Below are positions 1 through 5,784 of a stretch of DNA of 7,379 nt, one piece after another (the first letter of the stretch is position 1; each line of letters begins with the position of its first letter). The stretch lies in the NCBI GenBank assembly GCA_937926875.1, contig CALBAX010000114.1:1-7379 (forward strand). Direction: 5' to 3'. Both the position numbers and the translations under genes were made by a program. The notes beneath the pieces are model-generated. The model made no database searches, had not been told where the DNA came from, and saw nothing but the letters and a program-made list of their open reading frames with translations. This DNA is from an uncultured Desulfovibrio sp. (GTDB taxonomy: Bacteria > Desulfobacterota > Desulfovibrionia > Desulfovibrionales > Desulfovibrionaceae).

Positions 1-1
1 G

Positions 2-1921
2 CGTCAGGTCTGCGACCTGCCCGTCATGGTCTCCATGACCTTCGAGCAGGGCGTCAGCCTGACGGGCTCTTCTCCCACCATTTTTGCCGAGACCATGCAG
101 AACATGGGGGTGGCGGCCCTGGGCACCAATTGCAGTCTGGGGCCGGATCAGATGCTGCCCGTGGTGGAAGAGTTGCTGTCCGTCTGTACCTGCCCCGTCG
201 TCGCGGAGCCCAACGCCGGTCTGCCGGAACTGCGCGGTTCGGAGACCGTCTTCCCGCTGGGGCCGGAGGCCTTCGCCCAGAAAACGGCGGCGTTCGCGGC
301 CCGTGGGGCCCGGGTGCTGGGTGGCTGCTGCGGCACCACGCCCCAGCACCTGGCGGCCCTGCATCAGGCCCTGGAAAGCGTGTCCTGCGAAGCGCGTCCG
401 GTGGTCAGCCCCGCGGGCATCTGCCTGACCAGCCGCTCGCAGCTCCTGCGGCTGGGAGAAGGGCAGCCGTTCAGCGTCATCGGCGAGCGCATCAACCCTA
501 CGGGCAAAAAGGAACTGACGCGCCAGCTGCAGGCCGGGCAGTTCGACGAGGCCTTCCGTCTGGCCGATGAACAGCTGCAGGCCGGGGCCCGCATCCTTGA
601 TGTGAACGTGGGGGCGTCCCTGGTGGACGAGACCGAGCTCCTGCCCGATCTGGTGCAGCGTCTGGTCTCTCGGGTGGACGTGCCCCTGTCGCTGGATTCT
701 TCCAACGCCCAGGCCATCGCCCGTGCCTTGCCCTACTGTCCGGGCTCCTTCCTTGTCAATTCCATCAGCGGCGAAGCCGGGCGCATGGAGCTGCTGGGGC
801 CGGTCTGCCGCGATTTCGGCGCGCCCTTCATCCTGCTTCCCCTGCAGGGGACGAAACTGCCCGTGCGGGCCTCCGAGCGCATCGCCATCGTGGAAAAGCT
901 GCTGGAGCAAGCCGACGCCCTGGGCATCCCCCGCCGTCTGGTGATGGTGGACATCCTGGCCCTGTCGGTGTCCTCCAAGCCCGAAGGCGCCCTGCAATGC
1001 CTCGAGATGGTCCGCTGGTGCCGCAGCCAAGGCCTGGCGACCACGCTGGGGCTATCCAATGTTTCGTTCGGCCTGCCTGCCCGCGATCTGCTCAATGCCA
1101 CCTTCATGGCCATGTGCGCGGGCGCCGGCCTGTCTTCCTGCATCGCCAATCCTTCCGCCCCCCGTCTGCATGAGTCCTGTGATGCCGTGGCCGTGCTGCA
1201 GGGGAGCGACAGCAACGCCGGTTCGTTCATCGCCTCCTATGCCGACTGGAAAGCCAGCGGCGGTGTGGTCAGGACGGGCAAGGGCCCGGGCGCCGCTGCC
1301 GAGACTTTGGGGGATGCCGTCCTTTTCGGCGATCTGGAGAACGTGCTGCCCCTGCTGGAAAAAGAACTGGCCGCCGGTGCCGAGCCTTTTGCCCTGGTGC
1401 AGGACGTCCTGATCCCGGCCATCACCGAGGTGGGGACGCGCTATGAGCGCCGGGAGTACTTCCTGCCCCAGCTCATCCGCGCGGCGGAGACCATGCAGAA
1501 AGCCTTTGCCCACCTCAAGCCCCTGCTGGAGAAGAGCCGCGGCCCCGAGGAACGTCCCGTGATCGTCATGGCCACCGTGGAAGGGGACATCCACGATATC
1601 GGCAAGAACATCGTCTGCCTGCTGCTGGGCAACCATGGCTTCGACGTCATCGACGCCGGCAAGGATGTCCCGGCGGAGCAGATTGTCGCTTGCGCTTTGG
1701 AACATAAGGCGCGTATCATCGGCCTGTCGGCTCTGATGACTACGACCATGGTACGGATGGAAGACACCATCCGCCTGGTGCGGGAGCGGAATCTCCCCAT
1801 CAAGGTGCTGGTGGGCGGTGCTGCCGTGACCCAGGCCTTTGCTGATGCCATCGGTGCAGACGCCTATTGCGAAGATGCGGTCAGCGCAGTGCGGGCCGCC
1901 AAACAGTTTGTTACAGGATAA
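2..1921 (+). CDS. metH: Cobalamin-dependent methionine synthase, 5'-truncated by the window edge, no reactivation domain
   Basis: Transfers a methyl group from methyltetrahydrofolate through cobalamin to homocysteine, giving methionine in the cytoplasm. The frame is open from base 2, so the start lies outside the window; 639 residues are visible. In order: the end of the homocysteine/zinc domain (visible residues 1 to about 120) with zinc-ligand cysteines at 44 (GTNC) and 109-110 (GGCCGTTP); the pterin-binding domain (about 157-415, starting VIGERINPTGKK, with DVNVG and LSLDSS); the helical cap (about 436-510); and the cobalamin domain (about 518-639) with GDIHDIGKN, lower-ligand His531, GLSALMTTT and VGGAA. 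Thr582 occupies the place of E. coli Ser810. The 65-residue cysteine spacing matches, as I recall, Thermotoga MetH, which would put about 160 residues upstream. The protein stops straight after the cobalamin fold, so the AdoMet-binding reactivation domain of E. coli MetH is absent. The next gene begins 4 nt downstream. Identity is near certain. Confidence 0.96.
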   Translation, partial: RQVCDLPVMVSMTFEQGVSLTGSSPTIFAETMQNMGVAALGTNCSLGPDQMLPVVEELLSVCTCPVVAEPNAGLPELRGSETVFPLGPEAFAQKTAAFAARGARVLGGCCGTTPQHLAALHQALESVSCEARPVVSPAGICLTSRSQLLRLGEGQPFSVIGERINPTGKKELTRQLQAGQFDEAFRLADEQLQAGARILDVNVGASLVDETELLPDLVQRLVSRVDVPLSLDSSNAQAIARALPYCPGSFLVNSISGEAGRMELLGPVCRDFGAPFILLPLQGTKLPVRASERIAIVEKLLEQADALGIPRRLVMVDILALSVSSKPEGALQCLEMVRWCRSQGLATTLGLSNVSFGLPARDLLNATFMAMCAGAGLSSCIANPSAPRLHESCDAVAVLQGSDSNAGSFIASYADWKASGGVVRTGKGPGAAAETLGDAVLFGDLENVLPLLEKELAAGAEPFALVQDVLIPAITEVGTRYERREYFLPQLIRAAETMQKAFAHLKPLLEKSRGPEERPVIVMATVEGDIHDIGKNIVCLLLGNHGFDVIDAGKDVPAEQIVACALEHKARIIGLSALMTTTMVRMEDTIRLVRERNLPIKVLVGGAAVTQAFADAIGADAYCEDAVSAVRAAKQFVTG

Positions 1922-1925
1922 TCCC

Positions 1926-2387
1926 ATGAAGCGATTCGTTTTGCCCCTGCTGCTTCTGACGCTGCTCCTGCCCTGCCTGGCGCAGGCCCAGGAGTACAAG
2001 ATCGTGGGGCTCAAGGACCTGACCTCCATAGTGGCCCAGAACAAGGGCAAGGTCGTCATGCTCAACTTCTTCGCCACCTGGTGCCCCCCCTGCCGTGAGG
2101 AGATCCCGGATCTTGTCAGCCTGGCGCCCAAGTACGAGGGCAAGGTCGTCATCGTGGGTCTTTCGGTGGATGAGGACGCGAGCACGCTCCCGGCCTTCCT
2201 CAAACGGCTGAAGGTCGACTACCCTGTGTACAGGGCCAGTGAGGACGTGATCCGCGCTTTCAACGTGCGCACCATCCCGCACAATGTTTTTTACGGCAAG
2301 AACGGACGACTGGCCCTGATGGGGTCGGGCATGGTCTCAAAAAAAGAACTGACGGAAATATTTGATTCTCTTGGAGAGCAAAAATAA
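1926..2387 (+). CDS. Exported TlpA-like thioredoxin-fold protein
   Basis: A 153-residue thiol-disulfide oxidoreductase of the TlpA/ResA type, probably acting in the periplasm. The N-terminus has Lys-Arg, then a leucine-rich segment (residues 4-18), with a likely signal peptidase I site after AQA (residue 21); an uncleaved anchor is also possible. The thioredoxin fold follows: NFFATWCPPC gives active-site cysteines 53 and 56, and TIP places the cis-proline at 118. GLSVDEDASTLPAFLKR is the usual TlpA/AhpC-like insertion region. The start at ATG 1926 is chosen because it gives the signal peptide and has CAGGA about 8 nt upstream; an in-frame upstream extension would run back into metH. It sits 4 nt after metH, and its stop overlaps the next start by one base (TAATG). 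The partner is unknown; cytochrome c maturation or general periplasmic thiol reduction are family possibilities, but no ccm or dsbD gene is in view. Confidence 0.9.
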   Translation: MKRFVLPLLLLTLLLPCLAQAQEYKIVGLKDLTSIVAQNKGKVVMLNFFATWCPPCREEIPDLVSLAPKYEGKVVIVGLSVDEDASTLPAFLKRLKVDYPVYRASEDVIRAFNVRTIPHNVFYGKNGRLALMGSGMVSKKELTEIFDSLGEQK

Positions 2388-2857
2388 TGAGCGACACCTA
2401 CACGGTACGCCGTGCGACCATGGACGATGTGAAGGACATCCATGCCCTGCTGATGGAAAATGCGCGCAAGGGCCTGCTGCTGCCCCGTGCACTGATCTTT
2501 CTGTACGGCCATGTCCGTAATTTCTTGGTCATCGACGACCCCCGGGGCGGCCTGGCCGCCTGCTGTGCCCTGGCGCCTGTCTGGGAAGATCTGGCCGAAG
2601 TCTGCTCCCTGGCCGTGCGCGAAGATCTGCGCAAACAGGGACTGGGCCGCAAGATCGTGATGGCCTGCGTTGACGACTGTCGCATCCTGCATCTCAAGAA
2701 AGTCTTTTCCCTGACCTATCAGGCGGCTTTCTTTGAACGCATCGGTTTCCATGAGGTGGACAAGGGCGTCCTGCCCCAGAAGATCTGGGCCGACTGTGTG
2801 CATTGCGCCAAATACCCCGACTGCGACGAAACCGCCATGTTCCTGGAGCTCAATTAA
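2387..2857 (+). CDS. GNAT N-acetyltransferase, short N-acetylglutamate synthase-like
   Basis: A 156-residue single-domain GNAT protein expected to move acetyl from acetyl-CoA to an amine. The opening TVRRATMDDVKDI is the usual beta1-alpha1 start, and the acetyl-CoA motif is R82-K-Q-G85-L-G87 after the strand VCSLAVRED. The segment KGLLLPRA (28-35) and the tail LPQKIWADCVHC resemble the stand-alone ArgA-like proteins annotated as N-acetylglutamate synthase in Desulfovibrio and relatives, so acylation of glutamate for arginine synthesis is the best guess; other amino-acid or protein substrates are not excluded. It lacks the amino-acid-kinase domain of classical ArgA. Eight cysteines are present, three in a C-x2-C-x5-C tail pattern (137, 140, 146). 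The start ATG overlaps the previous stop by one base, with GGAG at 2373-2376. The hpt start lies one base after its stop. No other arginine gene is adjacent, so the substrate is inferred only. Confidence 0.88.
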   Translation: MSDTYTVRRATMDDVKDIHALLMENARKGLLLPRALIFLYGHVRNFLVIDDPRGGLAACCALAPVWEDLAEVCSLAVREDLRKQGLGRKIVMACVDDCRILHLKKVFSLTYQAAFFERIGFHEVDKGVLPQKIWADCVHCAKYPDCDETAMFLELN

Positions 2858-2858
2858 G

Positions 2859-3404
2859 ATGAAGGCCATCAAGGAACGCAAGACCGTCTATACTTCCGGC
2901 CAGATCGCCGAACGCGTGCGCGCCATGGCCGCCGAGATCGACGCCTTTTATGGTGATGACCCCCTGGTGGCCGTATGCGTCCTCAAGGGCGCGGTGTTCT
3001 TCTTCACCGATCTTGTCCGGGCCATGCGCTCGGAGAACCTTGAACTGGATTTCGTCCGTCTGTCCAGCTACGGCAAGGGGACGTCCAGCTCCCGCCATGT
3101 GGTGTTCAGCAAGGACGTGGACTGCGACATTGCCGGCAAGCATGTCCTGATCGTCGAGGATGTGGTGGACAGCGGCCTGTCCATGCAGTTCCTGATGCGC
3201 CAGTTCGAGGCCCGCGGGGCCCGCAGTCTGCGTCTGGCCGCACTGGTTGACAAGAACGAACGCCGCGAAGTGGACGTACGCGTCGATTTCGCGGGATTCA
3301 AGCTCGAAGAAGGCTTCATCGTCGGCTACGGCCTCGACTATGCTGAAAAATATCGGGCCCTGCCTGATGTGGAAGAGCTGGTCTTCGAGTCCACCGGGGA
3401 CTAG
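2859..3404 (+). CDS. hpt: Hypoxanthine phosphoribosyltransferase
   Basis: A 181-residue cytoplasmic purine-salvage enzyme that joins hypoxanthine (and possibly guanine) to PRPP, giving IMP (or GMP) and pyrophosphate. Family landmarks in order: loop I VLKGA (41-45), the flexible loop II segment RLSSYGKGTSSS (67-78), the PRPP-binding motif VLIVEDVVDSGLS (96-108) with the acidic pair Glu100-Asp101, LVDKNERR (129-136), and the C-terminal base/metal signature VGYGLDYAEKYRALP (155-169). Length fits the bacterial Hpt family. The start ATG 2859 is one base after the previous stop, with GGAG at 2845-2848. An in-frame ATG at 2733 would bury the start inside the acetyltransferase gene and add residues foreign to the family, so it is rejected. 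The gene appears co-transcribed with its neighbours, although purine salvage has no obvious link to them. Confidence 0.95.
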   Translation: MKAIKERKTVYTSGQIAERVRAMAAEIDAFYGDDPLVAVCVLKGAVFFFTDLVRAMRSENLELDFVRLSSYGKGTSSSRHVVFSKDVDCDIAGKHVLIVEDVVDSGLSMQFLMRQFEARGARSLRLAALVDKNERREVDVRVDFAGFKLEEGFIVGYGLDYAEKYRALPDVEELVFESTGD

Positions 3405-3430
3405 CATCTGCCCGCACCTGGAGCCAAAAG

Positions 3431-4135
3431 ATGGAAATCCAATGCCCCCATTGCGCCAGCCGTTTCAACCTGCCGGAACATCTTGCCCGGCCGGGCGCGA
3501 AATTGCGCTGCTCCGTATGCAAGACGGTCTTTGCCCTGCAATTGCCCGAGCCTGCCCATGCACCCATCCCGGATCTGCTGCCGGACGATGTGGAGCAGCC
3601 CCGCCCCCGGCGGCGCTGGCTGTTCTGGCTGATGCTGCTGCTTCTGCTGGCCTGCGGCGGTGCCGCTGTCTACTGGTATTGCTGGCACGAACGCCCCCTG
3701 ACGCCGGTCCAGGGATCGGCAGCCACCGCTGAAAACATTGCCCTGCTGACCATGAAGGACGTGCGCCAGTACTACGTGAACAACGAAAAAATGGGCAAGA
3801 TACTGGTCATCGAGGGCAGGGTGGTCAATGAATTCCCCCAGCCCGTGAGCATGATCACCGTGGAAGCCGTGCTTTACGGACAGGATCAGAAGGTCATTGC
3901 GTCCAATCGCCAGACCGCTGGTAACCAGCTGACCCCCTTGCAGCTTTCCGTGCTGGACAAGGAGGCCATGAGCAGCCGTCTGGCTGACCCGGAAAAAGAG
4001 CAGGGGGCCAACGTGACCCTGCTGCCTGGTGCCAGTGCTCCCTTCATGGTCGTGTTCGACAGTCCGCCCGGCGATGTCAGTGAGTTCTACGTCGCCATCG
4101 TGGATGCGCAGAAGGGAGTCCCCCTGCCGCGCTAG
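3431..4135 (+). CDS. Zinc-ribbon, single-span membrane protein (MJ0042/DUF3426 type)
   Basis: A 234-residue protein of unknown function. Residues 1-38 form an MJ0042-type zinc ribbon: C5-P-H-C8 and C27-S-V-C30, with the intervening FNLPEHLARPGAKLRC typical of this small domain. A proline/acid linker (39-56) leads to the basic cluster RPRRRW (58-63) and one hydrophobic span (about 63-84). The remaining 150 residues have the character of DUF3426, with VIEGRVVNEFPQP and MITVEAVLY as the recognisable core and a late APFMVVFDSPP-like strand. By the positive-inside rule the ribbon is cytoplasmic and the C-terminal domain periplasmic. GGAG at 3420-3423 supports ATG 3431. It is the last gene of its unit and is followed 22 nt later by an intrinsic terminator. 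This architecture recurs in delta- and betaproteobacteria without an assigned role. A zinc-sensing or protein-binding function across the membrane is only conjecture. Confidence 0.88.
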   Translation: MEIQCPHCASRFNLPEHLARPGAKLRCSVCKTVFALQLPEPAHAPIPDLLPDDVEQPRPRRRWLFWLMLLLLLACGGAAVYWYCWHERPLTPVQGSAATAENIALLTMKDVRQYYVNNEKMGKILVIEGRVVNEFPQPVSMITVEAVLYGQDQKVIASNRQTAGNQLTPLQLSVLDKEAMSSRLADPEKEQGANVTLLPGASAPFMVVFDSPPGDVSEFYVAIVDAQKGVPLPR

Positions 4136-4156
4136 GCATCATGACAAAATGTACTC

Positions 4157-4181
4157 AAAGCCCCGCAAGGGGCTTTTTTTT
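4157..4181 (+). terminator. Intrinsic terminator closing the metH-DUF3426 unit
   Basis: A perfect 8-bp stem, AAAGCCCC (4157-4164) with GGGGCTTT (4169-4176), is capped by a GCAA (GNRA-type) tetraloop. A run of eight T (4174-4181) starts within the 3' arm. It lies 22 nt after the preceding stop codon, the expected place for transcript release. Confidence 0.93.
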
Positions 4182-4278
4182 ATGCTTTGGGATGCTCCTG
4201 CGGTGCCGGCAAGGGGTGGTACAGTCTCCTGGAACTCTGTAATGAAATGGAAGAGTGCATCGGGAGAGGCTATGGGGA

Positions 4279-4306
4279 TTGGCATGTGACAAAAAACACA
4301 AATAAT
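4279..4306 (+). promoter_or_regulatory. Candidate sigma70-type promoter for radA
   Basis: TTGGCA (4279-4284, 5 of 6 to TTGACA) is followed after 16 bp by AATAAT (4301-4306, 5 of 6 to TATAAT), predicting transcription from about 4312-4314. It lies after the upstream terminator and about 125 nt before the radA start, where a promoter for the second unit is needed. Spacing and match are good, but the call rests on pattern alone. Confidence 0.5.
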
Positions 4307-4392
4307 GATGCACATCCATGACGCAATTCCGCATCATGACTGCATCCGCAACGGCGCGATATTGCAACACGGCATACACAAGAGCTGAAGTT

Positions 4393-4428
4393 TGCAGCAC
4401 ATGCTTGCATGGGCTGCACTTTTTTTTT
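4393..4428 (+). terminator. Terminator-like hairpin and T9 tract in the radA leader (possible attenuator)
   Basis: TGCAGC (4393-4398) pairs with GCTGCA (4413-4418). An A-G mismatch (4399/4412) is followed by four more pairs (4400-4403 with 4408-4411), closed by a CTTG tetraloop (4404-4407). One C then precedes nine T (4420-4428), followed by an A and another T run. This has the form of an intrinsic terminator, yet no gene precedes it after the terminator at 4181, and radA begins 11 nt after the T9 run. It could attenuate radA or end a short RNA started at about 4312. GCTG at 4384-4387 could pair with CAGC at 4395-4398 and compete with the 5' arm, a weak hint of an alternative fold. Confidence 0.55.
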
Positions 4429-4439
4429 ATTTTTATGCC

Positions 4440-5777
4440 ATGGCTAAAACGAGAGAAGTCTTTATCTGTTCCGCCTGTGGCGCACAGACCCTGCAATGGC
4501 GTGGCCAGTGCCCCGGCTGCCATGAGTGGAACACCCTTCAGGCCGCAGCCCAGCCCAAGGCCCTGTCCCGCAGCAGTGGCCGGGTATCCGCACCCGCGGG
4601 CAACCGTCCCGTGCCGTTGCAGGATGTGGCCGAGACCGGGCATCATCCCTATCCCAGCGGCATCGCCTCGCTGGACAGGGTGCTGGGCAAGGGCCTGGTG
4701 CCGGGGGCGGCCATCCTCATCGGCGGTGAGCCGGGCATTGGCAAATCCACGCTTCTTTTACAGGTGGCGGGGCTGGTCGCTGCCCAGGGGGGCAGGGTGC
4801 TTTACGCCAGCGGCGAAGAATCCCTGCCGCAGATCAAGGCCCGGGGCCAGCGGCTCGACATGCTGCACGACAATCTGCTGGCTATGTCCACCTCCAGTGT
4901 GGATGAGGTCATCGCCGCTCTGGAGCTGGCCCCGCCCCGTTTGCTGGTGGTGGACTCGGTGCAGACCATGAGCAGCGTCGATGCCGAAGGTCTGCCCGGC
5001 AACGTCAACCAGGTGCGTGCCGTGAGCATGGCCCTGCTGGAAGCCTGCCGCCGTCTGGGCGTCACGCTGGTGCTGGTGGGCCATGTGACAAAGGACGGCG
5101 TCCTGGCAGGCCCCCGCCTGCTGGAACATATGGTGGATACCGTCATCTCCCTTGAGGGCGATCGCCGCCAGATGTTCCGCCTGCTGCGCGTCTTCAAGAA
5201 CCGCTTTGGTCCCAATGAGGAGCTGCTGGTCTTCCGCATGGGAGGCCGGGGCATGGAAGTGGTGGATGACCCCTCCACCTTTTTCCTGGGCGATCGCGAC
5301 GCCTCCCTGTCCGGCACGGCGGTGGTCATGGCCGTGGACGGGCAGCGTCCGCTGGCGGTGGAAGTGCAGGCCCTGGTGGCCCGGACCTTCCTTAGCATCC
5401 CCCGGCGCGCGGCCCTCGGCTTCGATGCCAACCGTCTGCATTTGCTGCTGGCCGTGCTGGAAAAGCGCCTCAAGCTCAATTTCGGGCAGGTGGACATCTA
5501 TGCCAAGGTCGGCGGCGGCATGAAGCTGCAGGAACCCGGGCTGGACCTGGCCCTGGTGGCGGCGGTGCTGTCATCGTATTATGACGTCCCGCTGCCGGAA
5601 AAATGTGTCCTGTGGGGCGAGGTCGACCTCAACGGTCAGGTACGGCCTGTGGCCGCCCACGACCTTCGTCTGGCCCAGGCGCGCCGTCTGGGCTTCGAGC
5701 CCGTGATCCATCCCGGCAAGGGCGGCATCGCGACCATCGCGGACCTGCAGCAGAAACTTTTTCATCGCAAACAGTGA
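4440..5777 (+). CDS. radA: DNA repair/recombination ATPase RadA (Sms)
   Basis: A 445-residue RecA-like ATPase that helps process recombination intermediates and drives branch migration with RecA. In order: an N-terminal zinc finger C10-S-A-C13 and C24-P-G-C27; a RecA-type core with Walker A GGEPGIGKST (95-104), ASGEES (123-128), Walker B LLVVDS with Asp172, and VGHVTKDG (213-220); the RadA-specific KNRFG motif (253-257); and a C-terminal Lon-protease-like domain (about 275-445) containing KVGGGMKLQEPGLDLAL. Length is usual for the family. The start at ATG 4440 is chosen because MAKTREVFICSACG matches the family N-terminus; TTG 4392 or ATG 4401 would add a hydrophobic stretch encoded by the hairpin and T tract. 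No Shine-Dalgarno sequence precedes 4440, only a U-rich leader, so initiation may be weak or unusual. It is first in the radA-CYTH-clpS-clpA unit, with 7 nt to the next start. Confidence 0.95.
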   Translation: MAKTREVFICSACGAQTLQWRGQCPGCHEWNTLQAAAQPKALSRSSGRVSAPAGNRPVPLQDVAETGHHPYPSGIASLDRVLGKGLVPGAAILIGGEPGIGKSTLLLQVAGLVAAQGGRVLYASGEESLPQIKARGQRLDMLHDNLLAMSTSSVDEVIAALELAPPRLLVVDSVQTMSSVDAEGLPGNVNQVRAVSMALLEACRRLGVTLVLVGHVTKDGVLAGPRLLEHMVDTVISLEGDRRQMFRLLRVFKNRFGPNEELLVFRMGGRGMEVVDDPSTFFLGDRDASLSGTAVVMAVDGQRPLAVEVQALVARTFLSIPRRAALGFDANRLHLLLAVLEKRLKLNFGQVDIYAKVGGGMKLQEPGLDLALVAAVLSSYYDVPLPEKCVLWGEVDLNGQVRPVAAHDLRLAQARRLGFEPVIHPGKGGIATIADLQQKLFHRKQ

Positions 5778-5784
5778 GCATATC

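Larger units (their letters stand above)
4136..4439. other. Intergenic region with terminator, promoter and radA leader
   Basis: This is the only long non-coding stretch in the window. Its contents are: the terminator at 4157-4181; about 95 nt (4182-4278) in which I see no signal; a promoter-like pair at 4279-4306; a possible 7-bp hairpin ATGATGC/GCATCAT (4305-4311 with 4331-4337); and a terminator-like hairpin with a T tract (4393-4428) just before radA. Short open frames here (for example 4182-4289, 35 codons) start inside the terminator T run without a ribosome site, and I do not consider them genes. No tRNA, SRP RNA or tmRNA signature was found. Base composition is visibly less GC-rich than the flanking genes. 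Confidence 0.75.

Noticed and set aside
1926..1988. Lipoprotein signal (LLLPC) in the thioredoxin-like protein
   Set aside because: Proline directly before the cysteine does not fit a lipobox, and AQA at residues 19-21 is a better signal peptidase I site.
1052..2203. Long minus-strand open frame of 383 codons
   Set aside because: It runs antisense to metH and the thioredoxin-like gene, whose + frames carry full family motifs. The minus translation is His/Gly/Gln-rich with no recognisable domain, a common artefact in GC-rich DNA.
2733..2858. Upstream in-frame start for hpt
   Set aside because: It would overlap 125 bases of the acetyltransferase gene and add residues not found in the Hpt family; ATG 2859 has GGAG at a suitable distance.
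4182..4289. Small open frame of 35 codons between the terminator and radA promoter
   Set aside because: The ATG directly follows the terminator T run, no ribosome site is present, and the peptide has no recognisable features.
4392..4439. N-terminal extension of RadA from TTG 4392 or ATG 4401
   Set aside because: It would be encoded by the hairpin and T tract, gives a hydrophobic stretch foreign to RadA, and lacks a better ribosome site than ATG 4440.
4318..4971. Plus-strand open frame starting just after the predicted transcription start, a possible leaderless or leader-peptide gene
   Set aside because: It continues out of frame through the RadA zinc finger and Walker A coding region, its composition is an Arg/Pro/Cys-rich shadow, and it has no ribosome site.
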